Source of the DNA: Profundicola sp048268105 | Lineage (GTDB): Bacteria; Bacteroidota; Bacteroidia; Flavobacteriales; Weeksellaceae | Length of the DNA: 64,000 bases | Direction of reading: 5' to 3' | Assembly (NCBI GenBank): GCA_048268105.1 | Contig: JBLWWH010000003.1 | Location: forward strand, 1-64,000 | The notes under the pieces: model-generated | Database searches by the model: none | Told to the model about the DNA's origin: nothing | Seen by the model: only the letters and a program-made list of their open reading frames with translations | Program-made: the position numbers and the translations under genes | Part shown: one piece after another, positions 51,864 through 60,719 of the stretch | Layout of the letters: every line of letters begins with the position of its first letter | How positions within the stretch are numbered: position 1 is the stretch's first letter

Positions 51864-52337
51864 TTAATCTTCTAAATAAATATAAGAATCCTGTTCCGCT
51901 GATAAATGTTGGAGCAGGATTTTCTTTTTTGGTTTTCTATTGAACTCCTTGTATGCTTTAAGATAAATATTCCTACCGATTTCATTATTAGCTAAATCCA
52001 TAGTCTCGGCTTCTGGTCTATTTTTGAAGCACTCTTCGTGCATATCAGTTATTCTTTTTGTTCTAAGCAATGCCTTTTCTGGAGAACTGTAAAACACCTG
52101 AATATGATAGGCAATCAAGATATTCCAAAGTGCATGTTTATAGGCATTAGATTTGGTATCTAGGCTATGATCGTCAAACTTCTTATCAGATATATGCATA
52201 GTTTCCAAGGTCGCAAACGCGATAAATGGAATGAGATGAGGTCTTGAAAATAACAGAAAGAGCATCTGTGAACATAGGTTCAAAGAGATGCTCTTAAATG
52301 TTTTCCAATGTCGTTTTAAATCACTTGTTTTCACCAA
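51864..52337 (-). CDS. DUF6973-like protein
   Basis: 157 residues from ATG 52337; an internal ATG at 52265 would give 133 residues and is possible, since the first 24 residues overlap the gltX end and a hairpin. Conserved-looking core: TKSNAYKHALWNILIAYHI, TKRITDMHEECFKNRP, AETMDLANNEIGRNIY, with HxxW, His-Glu and Asn/Arg pairs reminiscent of the DUF6973 family. No signal peptide is evident; an N-terminal hydrophobic stretch (about 22-45) may be a membrane helix. Function unknown. Confidence 0.65.
   Translation of the reverse strand: MVKTSDLKRHWKTFKSISLNLCSQMLFLLFSRPHLIPFIAFATLETMHISDKKFDDHSLDTKSNAYKHALWNILIAYHIQVFYSSPEKALLRTKRITDMHEECFKNRPEAETMDLANNEIGRNIYLKAYKEFNRKPKKKILLQHLSAEQDSYIYLED
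51887..51931 (+). terminator. Terminator of the DUF4197 gene inside a convergent coding region
   Basis: AATCCTGTTCC (51887-51897) pairs with GGAGCAGGATT (51911-51921), one G-U pair, followed by TTCTTTTTT. It lies within the last codons of the gene at 51864-52337 on the other strand. Confidence 0.7.
52257..52295 (-). terminator. Hairpin after gltX, possible attenuator for the DUF6973-like gene
   Basis: AAGAGCATCT (52258-52267) pairs with AGATGCTCTT (52286-52295), with a second small stem (TGAAC/GTTCA) in the loop. On the minus strand TTTCTGTTATTTTC follows. It lies 26 bases past the gltX stop and inside the 5' codons of the next gene. Confidence 0.6.
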
Positions 52338-53829
52338 AAGAAATCAGCGAGTCTAATCTATGTTTAACTTCTTCTTTACCCAATAAAGACATGATAACTG
52401 GAATGTCAGGTCCGTGTAAGCCACCTACCAGAGCAAGACGCAATGGCATCATAATTTTACCAAAACCAATTTCATTGTCCTTAACAAACTCCTTTACTTT
52501 GGCTTGAATTTCCTCGGCATTGTCATAATTCGGAATGTCAAAAGACAAGAATTTGTTTAAAATATCTTTTGTGTCCTCTTTCCAAACCTTTTTGAAGCTC
52601 TTTTCGTCATACTCCTTCGGTGCGCTATAGAAAAATTCTCCTTCCGTCCACATATCCGAAACAAAGTTCGCTCGCTCTTTTAATAAACTCACAATCTTTT
52701 GATCGAATTCGGTATGGGGTTCAACCCCTTTTTCTTTTAATATAGCTTGAAAAGATTCGGTTAAATCTTCATCACTCTTTTGTTGTAGATATTGATGATT
52801 GAACCAAGTTGTTTTGTCTGGGTTAAATCTAGCTCCAGAGTTATTAACTTTGTTCAAATCAAATGCTTGTGATAATTCTTCTAAGCTAAATATTTCTTGC
52901 TCCGTGCCCGGATTCCAGCCTAATAGAGCTAACATATTGATGAAAGCATCTGGAAAGTAACCATCTTCTCGGTAACCCTTAGCTACACCGTCTTCGGTTT
53001 TCCATTCTAAAGGGAAAACAGGAAATCCGTGTTTATCTCCATCTCTTTTACTTAATTTCCCTTTACCTTCTGACTTCAAGATTAACGGTAGGTGAGCAAA
53101 TTGAGGTGGCGTCCAATCAAAGGCGTCATACATCAACAAGTGTAATGGTAAACTTGGTAACCATTCCTCTCCACGTATTACATGTGTGATTGCCATCTCA
53201 TGATCATCAACAATATTTGCTAAGTGATAAGTTGGCATGCCGTCATTTTTCATCAAGATTTTATCATCTAATGTAGATGTGTCAACACTTATATTACCTC
53301 TGATGATATCATGTAATCTAAAGGTTTCTCCTGCGTGAATTTTAAAACGAATTACATGAGGAGTATCAGAGTCCAATAGAGCTTTTGTCTCTTCTGCACT
53401 TAACTTAAGCGAGTTTCTAAGATGCAGCCTATTGGTGTAATTATAAATAAAAGTTCTACCTTCAGCTTCAGCTTCGCTTCTTAATTTATCTAATTCTTCT
53501 TGTGTATCGAAAGCATAATATGCGTTGCCAGTATTAATTAATTCTTGAACATACTTCTGATAGATTTCTTTTCTATCCGACTGGCGATAGGGAGCATAAT
53601 CACCACCATATCCCGGACCTTCATCTGGAATAAGTCCACACCACTCTAATGCTTCTTTTATGTACTCTTCTGCGCCTTCAACATACCTATTTTGATCGGT
53701 GTCCTCTATCCTTAAGATAAAACTTCCTTTATGCTTTTTAGCAAATAAATAATTAAATAAAGCAGTTCTAACGCCACCCATATGCAGCGGTCCTGTAGGA
53801 CTTGGTGCAAACCTTACACGTACAGACAT
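52321..53829 (-). CDS. gltX: Glutamyl-tRNA synthetase
   Basis: 502 residues. Class I synthetase with the HIGH-type motif HMGG in RFAPSPTGPLHMGG (residues 5-18) and the KMSKS-type motif KLSKRDGDK (about 255-263); the catalytic Rossmann fold is followed by a helical anticodon-binding part. It charges tRNA-Glu with glutamate in the cytoplasm. Lies 26 bases downstream of the LysM/PBP gene on the same strand; the stop overlaps the start of the DUF6973-like gene by 17 bases. Confidence 0.95.
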   Translation of the reverse strand: MSVRVRFAPSPTGPLHMGGVRTALFNYLFAKKHKGSFILRIEDTDQNRYVEGAEEYIKEALEWCGLIPDEGPGYGGDYAPYRQSDRKEIYQKYVQELINTGNAYYAFDTQEELDKLRSEAEAEGRTFIYNYTNRLHLRNSLKLSAEETKALLDSDTPHVIRFKIHAGETFRLHDIIRGNISVDTSTLDDKILMKNDGMPTYHLANIVDDHEMAITHVIRGEEWLPSLPLHLLMYDAFDWTPPQFAHLPLILKSEGKGKLSKRDGDKHGFPVFPLEWKTEDGVAKGYREDGYFPDAFINMLALLGWNPGTEQEIFSLEELSQAFDLNKVNNSGARFNPDKTTWFNHQYLQQKSDEDLTESFQAILKEKGVEPHTEFDQKIVSLLKERANFVSDMWTEGEFFYSAPKEYDEKSFKKVWKEDTKDILNKFLSFDIPNYDNAEEIQAKVKEFVKDNEIGFGKIMMPLRLALVGGLHGPDIPVIMSLLGKEEVKHRLDSLISFGENK

Positions 53830-53855
53830 ATAATATTTTTATGAAAAGATAATTA

Positions 53856-55757
53856 TTAATTTAATCTAATGATTCTTAGTTCTTTGTTGATTTTAGCTTC
53901 GCCATTCTCAACTTTGTCGTATCCAAATTTAGAAGACAAACGCGTTTCTGATCTCTTTGCATCAAAGGCAGAGATTTTACCGCTCCTGTCCATTCTATCT
54001 ACCACATCATAAACGATATCATATCCGATAGACATATATTTATTTGGAACAGAACAATATTTATCTTGGAAATTAGCAATAATTTGCTTCTCATTCTCCC
54101 CAAAAGTATTTACTAATCGAGTAGCGGTATAAGCAAAGCCCATTTCTTTTAAGGCTTTAATGTTATCTACATTGCCACCATCGAAGACATCTAAGGCTGG
54201 AACGAAATAAAGACTATACCCATTGATAGACGCTGCGTCCTGTTCTGTGATTACTTTCACGAACTGATCTCCTAATTTATTATTGTCAGCTGCTAATACA
54301 GCTAAAGTTGGTTCGTAGGTAATGTTCTCAACATCGTTTCCTTCTGAATCTTTAGAAATAGTTTTATGTTCAACTAAATTTAAGTCATTTGGATTTTTAG
54401 TAATCGTAACCTTAGCATCTCGAAATCTCTTTGTAAATTTAGCTTTAACATAATTAGCGATTTCCTCGTTTTTTGAATTAGTCAAGATTTTAACCTCTTG
54501 CTTTCCGTTGTAAGCATTAGCCATTTCCTCAACAATCAAATCAGCAGCAAATTCATCTCTTGGAGTAGCTAAGTAAACATTCTTATATGCCTCTAAACTT
54601 TTTGAATTAATTAAAGGTGAAAAAATAGGAACATCTGTTTTTTCTAATTTTACAGCCACATGTGCCACCATCTCTTCAAAGAATGGACCTACAATCGCAT
54701 CATATTTATTGAAATCTGGATTTTCAAGAAATTTATCTAATGCTTCTTTATCTCTTTGTATATCGATTACCTCCACGTTTACTTTTTTACCAGATTTAAT
54801 CAATTGTTCTAAAGCTACTTGTGCACCCATGTAGAAATCTTGGGCTACTTGCCTTTCGCCAGCGTTTGAATTAGGTGTGTCTAAAAAGAATGGCATCATC
54901 CAAACAATGTTGATTTCATTGTCAGAAAAGTTAGCGCCTGAAGATTCAACCAACTTAGGTGCTTGTTCTAATTTAGCTCCTTTTTTTAATGGAACTTTAA
55001 GCGTCATTCCTTTCTGTAAACCATTTTCTAAGTCAGGATTCAAAGCGATTAACTCGTCTAGACTTACATCATATCTGCGCAATAAAGAAAATACCGTCTC
55101 ATCTTTTACAACTTCGTGCTCAAAATAAGTTTTGCCTTCTGGTATTGATACTGATTTCTTAGTAGGAATTTTAATAAATTCTCCTTTTTTTAAACCTTCT
55201 GTTTGTAGATTTCTATTCGCAGCATAAATATCAGACATCTCCAAGTTGTAAACTTGAGAAATAGAATAAACAGTTTCTCCTGCTTTTACCAAATGCATTC
55301 CTTCTGGAACTTGAACTTCTTGTTCTGCTTGCTCAGTCTGGGCTTGCTTTTTTGGGATTCTTACGACATCTTTATATTGTAAACCTCTTTCTTTAATAAA
55401 AGGATTTAAACTTTTAATCGTCTCTTGAGAAACTCCATATTCCTTAGAAAGTGAATATAATGTTTGCTTGGGTTGAATCACGCGATAATAAAACTCTTTG
55501 TCCTCGTAGTCAGCCACAGTGCCTTCCGGTAAACTACCTTCTTGTTCGGCTTGTTGTCCAGGAATGGTTAATACATCTCCAACTTGCAATCCTCTTTCAT
55601 TTAAAAAGGGATTCGCATTCTTTAGTTGTTCTTGACTAATGCCGTATTGCGTTGAAATACCGTATACTGTTTCTTGAGCCTCTACCGTATGCTTTGTAAC
55701 TTGTGCATAGGCTAAAAAGGTCATAAACAAGCTTATGGAAACGAATATTTTTTTCAT
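53856..55757 (-). CDS. LysM-repeat protein fused to a periplasmic binding protein-like domain
   Basis: 633 residues from the ATG ending at 55757 (MKKIFVSISLFMTFLAYAQ signal; the frame extends ten codons upstream without a better start). Four LysM domains (about 22-66, 90-135, 154-197, 212-256) bind peptidoglycan glycan chains. The C-terminal 350 residues are a type I periplasmic binding fold as in branched-chain amino acid receptors (INIVWMMPFFLD, AQDFYMGAQVALEQL, DAIVGPFFEEMV, GYDIVYDVVDRM). It is widespread in Bacteroidota and probably tethered to the wall; its ligand is unknown. Sits between bshC and gltX, 30 bases from bshC. Confidence 0.85.
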   Translation of the reverse strand: MKKIFVSISLFMTFLAYAQVTKHTVEAQETVYGISTQYGISQEQLKNANPFLNERGLQVGDVLTIPGQQAEQEGSLPEGTVADYEDKEFYYRVIQPKQTLYSLSKEYGVSQETIKSLNPFIKERGLQYKDVVRIPKKQAQTEQAEQEVQVPEGMHLVKAGETVYSISQVYNLEMSDIYAANRNLQTEGLKKGEFIKIPTKKSVSIPEGKTYFEHEVVKDETVFSLLRRYDVSLDELIALNPDLENGLQKGMTLKVPLKKGAKLEQAPKLVESSGANFSDNEINIVWMMPFFLDTPNSNAGERQVAQDFYMGAQVALEQLIKSGKKVNVEVIDIQRDKEALDKFLENPDFNKYDAIVGPFFEEMVAHVAVKLEKTDVPIFSPLINSKSLEAYKNVYLATPRDEFAADLIVEEMANAYNGKQEVKILTNSKNEEIANYVKAKFTKRFRDAKVTITKNPNDLNLVEHKTISKDSEGNDVENITYEPTLAVLAADNNKLGDQFVKVITEQDAASINGYSLYFVPALDVFDGGNVDNIKALKEMGFAYTATRLVNTFGENEKQIIANFQDKYCSVPNKYMSIGYDIVYDVVDRMDRSGKISAFDAKRSETRLSSKFGYDKVENGEAKINKELRIIRLN

Positions 55758-55787
55758 GCGATGTCTAGATTTTTGACAAAAATACAA

Positions 55788-57380
55788 TTATTTTTTCGCT
55801 ATACTATCCAAAATTACAATATTGAAGCTTGAATCGAAGGCATCTAAGCCCTCATGTATTTTCGAAAATAGATCTTGTCCGTTATTTATGTAAAATTCGC
55901 TGAAGTTGATAATACGTTCTTGCCAATTATTTCTTGGGAAGAAATAATCATAAACTTCATCGATTTTCTTAATTTCTGCTTCAAAGCGCTTTTTCTCGGC
56001 TTTCAATAATCGCTTGTGCATATTGTTATAGCCTTTTAATTGCTTCTTCTTTTGGGCCTCAACCATCGAGCCAAATGATGAGGTTGTTTTTTCTGCTAAA
56101 TGCTCTAAACTTTCAAAATTCTTTTCCAAACTTATTTTTAAATCATCTAATTCTTCAAATAAATCTGATTGTTGCTCGGTGAATTTATTCTTAAAATTAG
56201 AAGCGGTTTCAAACATTTTTTCTGAAAGCAAATCATATTTCTCTGCTTTGTGTTTGTAGGCATTTGGCACTAATAACATGGAATTTCTAACCACCAACAT
56301 CGGAAATAAAATTCCATAATTCTCAAACGCGGATTTTAATTGAAGCCAATAAGCAATTTCTCCTCCGCCACCAATATAAGCGACATTGGGTAAAATTACT
56401 TCTTGATACATAGGTCTTAAAATCACATTAGGACTGAATTTCTCAGGATGTGAATGTAATTCTTGTCTAAATTCTTCTGGACTAAATTCCTTTAGCGAAT
56501 CAACCAAAGTAAACCCATGAACTGTTTTTTCGATGCGCTCGCGTTGATTATTTTCTAAATAGAAGAGATTGATTTCTCTCGCGTAGGCTTGATTTTTATA
56601 AGAACTTAAAGCTTCATTGGTCTGTTGAACAAAGTTTTGAGCTTCATTATTAAATAATTCCTTCTCAAAATAAGGAATCATACATTTTTTAAGTTCAGCG
56701 TCATTAGCATCTAAAATCAAGATTCCATAATCGCCTAATAGCTCATGTACCAAAATTCTTGTTGCTGTCGCTAAGTCGTACTGTTGGAAATAAGCTGTTT
56801 GAATGATTTCCTTTAAGTTATTTTCAAAAGCTGAATCTCCAAATGAATCAATAAATTGCTGTAAACTTTTTTCTGTGCTTTTGGTTGAAATATCGCCTAC
56901 GAAACCACCATCTTCTGTATTGTATTCTACTCTACCACGATAATTATAAAAATGATTGATTTCATCAAAGTCATGATCTTCTGTCGCCATCCAATATATG
57001 GGAACATAATTAGTTTCAGCATCTTTTTGACTTAATTCCTCACAAATCTTAACAACATGTAAAATTTTATAAATAAAGTATAAAGGCCCGGTGAGTAAAT
57101 TTAACTGATGCCCAGTGGTTACAGTTGCTGTATTGCTGTTCTTGAGTAATGCTAAATTTTCTTGTTGTTTGTCACTTAATTCAAGTCTGTCCATTTGTTG
57201 ACTTAAAACTGAATGAAGCACATCTCTATGTTCATATTCTTTCAGTTTTTTGTGGGCTTGAATAGCATAGTTTTCTTCCGTTGGAAACATGGAATAAAAA
57301 GGTTTTAAAACCTCTTTTTGCTTTAAATAATCCTTAATTAAAGCTGAAACTCCCGTATGTTCGAAATCTATTTTTGTCAT
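55788..57380 (-). CDS. bshC: Bacillithiol biosynthesis cysteine-adding enzyme BshC
   Basis: 530 residues, normal length. Family landmarks: TVTTGHQLNLLTGPLYFIYKI, YWMATEDHDFDEINHFY, YIGGGGEIAYWLQLKSAF, and a long coiled coil (about 390-480), the structural mark of BshC. It joins cysteine to glucosaminyl-malate, the last step of bacillithiol synthesis, a low-molecular-weight thiol used in Bacteroidota. Preceded by the glycerophosphodiesterase gene by 4 bases. A cysteine synthase gene (cysM) starts about 200 bases beyond that on the opposite strand. Confidence 0.93.
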   Translation of the reverse strand: MTKIDFEHTGVSALIKDYLKQKEVLKPFYSMFPTEENYAIQAHKKLKEYEHRDVLHSVLSQQMDRLELSDKQQENLALLKNSNTATVTTGHQLNLLTGPLYFIYKILHVVKICEELSQKDAETNYVPIYWMATEDHDFDEINHFYNYRGRVEYNTEDGGFVGDISTKSTEKSLQQFIDSFGDSAFENNLKEIIQTAYFQQYDLATATRILVHELLGDYGILILDANDAELKKCMIPYFEKELFNNEAQNFVQQTNEALSSYKNQAYAREINLFYLENNQRERIEKTVHGFTLVDSLKEFSPEEFRQELHSHPEKFSPNVILRPMYQEVILPNVAYIGGGGEIAYWLQLKSAFENYGILFPMLVVRNSMLLVPNAYKHKAEKYDLLSEKMFETASNFKNKFTEQQSDLFEELDDLKISLEKNFESLEHLAEKTTSSFGSMVEAQKKKQLKGYNNMHKRLLKAEKKRFEAEIKKIDEVYDYFFPRNNWQERIINFSEFYINNGQDLFSKIHEGLDAFDSSFNIVILDSIAKK

Positions 57381-57384
57381 AAAA

Positions 57385-58251
57385 TTACTTCAAGGCTTTG
57401 TAAGCATGCAACGGACGATCGGTGGCGATAATTTGAATTCCCATATCTGACCATTCTTTATATAAATGCTCTTTATTAGCTGCGGCTCTTCCGTCTAAGT
57501 TACCTAAGGTTCCCAAGATAGCAGGAATTTTTAATTCATTTAATTTCTTATATAAAGCTGGCGGAGAAAGTTTAGTACCAGTAAAGGCAATCATTTTGTC
57601 CGTCGGTATTTCAGTTTCTAATATCCAATTTAACTCTTTTTCGTTTCTCGCCGAAACCGAAATCATCATTTCTGGAGCTAATCGATGTTGTTTCTTCGCT
57701 TGTCCAGTGCTGTAGCTAATCAACACACACTGATCTTGCATATCCATTTCTCGTACTAAATCAATGACATCTTCATATTTGGCGCTATCTTTAAAATCAA
57801 GCATTAAATATGCGTTTTTCCCCTTTGCCCAAGCTAAAACATCTTTTAAATAAGGAATTTTATAGGAAGTTTCATTCCCAAAATCATCTACTAAATTTAA
57901 TTTTAATAAATCTGATGCAGATTTTCCTTTCAAAGAACCGTTTCCGGTTGTTGTTCTTTCCAAGTGATTATCATGAAATAACATAATCTCTCTATCTGAG
58001 GTTTGAAATAAATCAATTTCAAAAATAGTTATGCCTTGCTGGTAAAGATGTTGAATGGTTTCTAAAGCGTTTTCAGGATAGTTTTCAATACCACTTCCAC
58101 CACGGTGCGCTGAAACCAATGTTTCAGTAGTGGTGTGAAAATAATCTTCTTGAGCTGTTTGTGTATTAGTCTCTAAGTAATTTTCTGGAGCATTTTTACA
58201 TGAAAACAATACGAAAATCAATAGTAAGAGATGGAAAGCTTTAAAATTCAT
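57385..58251 (-). CDS. Glycerophosphodiester phosphodiesterase lipoprotein
   Basis: 288 residues from the ATG ending at 58251, which gives the lipoprotein signal MNFKAFHLLLLIFVLFSC (Cys 18). The GDPD-type TIM barrel has SAHRGGSGIENYPENALE, FEIDLFQTSDREIMLFHD, and the late ATDRPLHAYKAL. It splits glycerophosphodiesters from lipid breakdown into glycerol-3-phosphate and alcohol at the membrane. Probably co-transcribed with bshC (4-base gap), although the link is not obvious. Confidence 0.88.
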   Translation of the reverse strand: MNFKAFHLLLLIFVLFSCKNAPENYLETNTQTAQEDYFHTTTETLVSAHRGGSGIENYPENALETIQHLYQQGITIFEIDLFQTSDREIMLFHDNHLERTTTGNGSLKGKSASDLLKLNLVDDFGNETSYKIPYLKDVLAWAKGKNAYLMLDFKDSAKYEDVIDLVREMDMQDQCVLISYSTGQAKKQHRLAPEMMISVSARNEKELNWILETEIPTDKMIAFTGTKLSPPALYKKLNELKIPAILGTLGNLDGRAAANKEHLYKEWSDMGIQIIATDRPLHAYKALK

Positions 58252-58417
58252 ATCATTTTGACTTAGCAAACAAAGATAGAATATTAAATTTTTAAATCTA
58301 AATAATCAGAATTTGCTTTGTTGTAAATTAATTATGCTCATTTTAGTAGAAATACCTTTATTCTAGAATCAGATGTAAAAAATAACGAAGGTTAAATCTC
58401 TATTTCAATTATAATTC

Positions 58418-58446
58418 TTGCAATCTGTGAATTTAAATTAAATTTG
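58418..58446 (+). promoter_or_regulatory. Promoter of cysM
   Basis: TTG at 58418-58420 and TAAATTTG at 58439-58446, 18 bases apart, match the Bacteroidota promoter. The -7 box ends 16 bases before the ATG at 58463. Confidence 0.7.
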
Positions 58447-58462
58447 CAACTCAATTAAGATT

Positions 58463-59446
58463 ATGCAGTACGCCGAAAATATATTAGAAACCATTGGAAA
58501 CACGCCTTTGGTGAAATTAAATAAGATAACTAAAGATTTACCAAGTCTATGTCTTGCTAAGGTTGAAACCTTTAATCCAGGAAATTCTGTAAAAGATAGA
58601 ATGGCCGTTAAAATGATTGAAGATGCTGAAGCGCAAGGCTTATTAAAACCAGGCGGTACCATTATAGAAGGCACATCGGGAAATACCGGAATGGGTTTGG
58701 CATTGGCTGCGATTGTGAAAGGTTATAAATTAATTTGTGTTATCGCCGACAAGCAGTCGCAAGAAAAAATTGATATTTTGAGAGCTGTTGGCGCAGAAGT
58801 CGTCGTTTGTCCGACTGCGGTTGAGCCAGAAGATCCACGTTCTTATTATTCGGTTTCTAAACGTTTATCAGAGGAAACACCGAATGCATGGTATGTAAAT
58901 CAATATGATAATCCTTCGAATGCGAAAGCGCATTACGAAAGTACAGGACCAGAAATTTGGGAACAAACCGATGGAAAGATTACTCATTTTGTGGTAGGTG
59001 TTGGAACGGGTGGAACAATTTCAGGGGTAGGAAAATATTTAAAAGAGCAAAATCCTAATATCAAAATTTGGGGAATTGATACTTATGGGTCGGTTTTCAA
59101 GAAATATCACGAAACGGGTATTTTCGATGAAAACGAAATTTATCCTTATATTACAGAAGGAATTGGCGAGGATATCTTACCTAAAAATGTAGATTTCGAT
59201 GTGATTGACGGATTCGAAAAAGTGACCGATAAAGATGCCGCAATATATACTAGAAAATTAGCCATTGAAGAAGGTCTTTTTATGGGGAATTCCGCTGGTG
59301 CTGCTATTAAAGGTTTATTACAATTAAAAGATGAATTTGGACCAGATGATGTTGTTGTGGTTTTATTTCATGATTCTGGTACAAGATATGTAGGAAAGTT
59401 TTTTAATGATAAATGGATGGCACAACAAGGATTTGTTGTAGAATAA
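58463..59446 (+). CDS. cysM: PLP-dependent cysteine synthase (CysM/CysK family)
   Basis: 327 residues. PLP-binding Lys in NPGNSVKDRMA, substrate loop EGTSGNTGMGLAL, phosphate-binding loop GVGTGGTISGVGKY, as in O-acetylserine sulfhydrylases. I call it CysM-type because of the insertion ENEIYPYITEGIGEDILP that is common to the CysM/cystathionine-beta-synthase branch. A cystathionine beta-synthase role is also possible, but no CBS regulatory domain is present. Driven by the promoter at 58418; followed by lptB after 54 bases. Confidence 0.85.
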   Translation: MQYAENILETIGNTPLVKLNKITKDLPSLCLAKVETFNPGNSVKDRMAVKMIEDAEAQGLLKPGGTIIEGTSGNTGMGLALAAIVKGYKLICVIADKQSQEKIDILRAVGAEVVVCPTAVEPEDPRSYYSVSKRLSEETPNAWYVNQYDNPSNAKAHYESTGPEIWEQTDGKITHFVVGVGTGGTISGVGKYLKEQNPNIKIWGIDTYGSVFKKYHETGIFDENEIYPYITEGIGEDILPKNVDFDVIDGFEKVTDKDAAIYTRKLAIEEGLFMGNSAGAAIKGLLQLKDEFGPDDVVVVLFHDSGTRYVGKFFNDKWMAQQGFVVE

Positions 59447-59500
59447 ATCAGCTTTTTTTAAGTTTATTATTAAAGATAAATAGCAAATAAAACGCAAAGA

Positions 59501-60244
59501 ATGTCGCAAGAAAAACTGACCCTAAGAGGTGAGAACCTGGTTAAAATGTATGGAAAGAAGCGTGTGGTAAAAGACGTTTCTATTGAGGTAGAGCAAGGTC
59601 AGATTATAGGGCTTCTCGGGCCCAACGGTGCTGGGAAAACGACGACATTCTATATGATTGTAGGTTTGGTAAAACCAACAGTTGGTAAGGTTTATCTCGA
59701 CAAAGATGATATTACCAAAAACGCGATGTACAAACGTGCGCAAAAAGGAATTGGCTATCTGGCGCAAGAAGCTTCGATTTTTAGAAAATTATCTGTGGAG
59801 GATAATATTATGGCGGTGCTGGAAATGACCAAATTATCTAAAAAAGAACGTAGGATTCGTAGAGACTCTCTTATAGAAGAATTTAGTTTAGAGCATGTAA
59901 GAACCAACCGAGGTGACTTGCTCTCGGGTGGAGAAAGACGTAGGACCGAAATTGCGAGGGCTTTAGCCGTTGATCCAAAATTCATTTTGCTAGATGAGCC
60001 TTTTGCAGGAGTTGATCCGATTGCTGTAGAAGATATTCAGAAAATTGTTCGTTCTCTTGTAAAAAGAAATATTGGAATTTTAATCACCGACCACAACGTT
60101 CAGCAGACTTTGGCGATTACGGATAAAACCTATATTATGTTCGAAGGCAAGATCCTAAAAGAAGGTACGCCAGAAGAATTAGCAGATGACCCAGTGGTTC
60201 GTCAGGTTTATTTAGGAGAGAATTTTAGGTTCGAGAAATATTAA
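59501..60244 (+). CDS. lptB: LPS export ABC transporter ATP-binding protein LptB
   Basis: 247 residues, a single nucleotide-binding domain with Walker A GPNGAGKTTTFY, Q-loop GYLAQEASIFRKL (typical of LptB), signature LLSGGERRR and Walker B FILLDEPFAGVDP. It powers the LptFGC-A pathway that carries lipopolysaccharide to the outer membrane. The Q-loop sequence and GENFRF near the C-terminus fit LptB better than other lone ATPases. No other lpt gene is in the window. The next small gene starts 8 bases after its stop. Confidence 0.9.
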   Translation: MSQEKLTLRGENLVKMYGKKRVVKDVSIEVEQGQIIGLLGPNGAGKTTTFYMIVGLVKPTVGKVYLDKDDITKNAMYKRAQKGIGYLAQEASIFRKLSVEDNIMAVLEMTKLSKKERRIRRDSLIEEFSLEHVRTNRGDLLSGGERRRTEIARALAVDPKFILLDEPFAGVDPIAVEDIQKIVRSLVKRNIGILITDHNVQQTLAITDKTYIMFEGKILKEGTPEELADDPVVRQVYLGENFRFEKY

Positions 60245-60252
60245 AATAACAA

Positions 60253-60597
60253 ATGATTACGCCAATCACCATAGAGGATTATATCCAATCTCATGCTTAT
60301 TTAGAGGAGGAACTTACGCAGCTACATCACATTCTTTTATCTTATGGTCTAAAGGGTGATATGGAATATGGAGAACCGGTTTATAGCATAAATGATATTC
60401 AAATTCTGGGTTTTAGAGCTTATAAGGATATGTTTTCAGTTTGGTTCAAAAATGACTTAAATGAGAATGAATTTTTAAAATTTCCAAAAGAAACCAAGGG
60501 CTTTCATCAACTTAGGTTTAGAAAAGAGGATGTACTAGATTCAGATTTCATATTTAATCATATTTCTGCGGCTGTAGAAAGATTGAACACCGAATAA
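60253..60597 (+). CDS. DUF1801/YdeI-like small protein
   Basis: 114 residues, no signal peptide. IEDYIQSHAYLEEELTQLHHILLSYGLKGDMEYGEPVYSI with the later ILGFRAYKDMFSVWF is the pattern of the DUF1801/YdhG fold (VxxYIxxxPxxxxxxLxxLRxIL, W/YGxPxY). The YdeI C-terminal extension is missing. A small alpha/beta protein of unproven role. Lies 8 bases after lptB and is probably in its transcript. Confidence 0.7.
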   Translation: MITPITIEDYIQSHAYLEEELTQLHHILLSYGLKGDMEYGEPVYSINDIQILGFRAYKDMFSVWFKNDLNENEFLKFPKETKGFHQLRFRKEDVLDSDFIFNHISAAVERLNTE

Positions 60598-60704
60598 ATA
60601 TCCAAATAAATAGAAGCTAAATTTTAGGCGAATTAGATTCAATTAACTAATTTTAAACTTTAACAGACTAGATACTTAGATTCAAGTCTAAATCTATACT
60701 ATCC

Positions 60705-60712
60705 TAAATTTG
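60705..60712 (+). promoter_or_regulatory. -7 promoter box for the adenosyltransferase gene
   Basis: TAAATTTG fits TAnnTTTG and ends 7 bases before the ATG at 60720, so the leader would be very short. No TTG stands at the usual -33 distance. Confidence 0.45.
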
Positions 60713-60719
60713 AATATTT

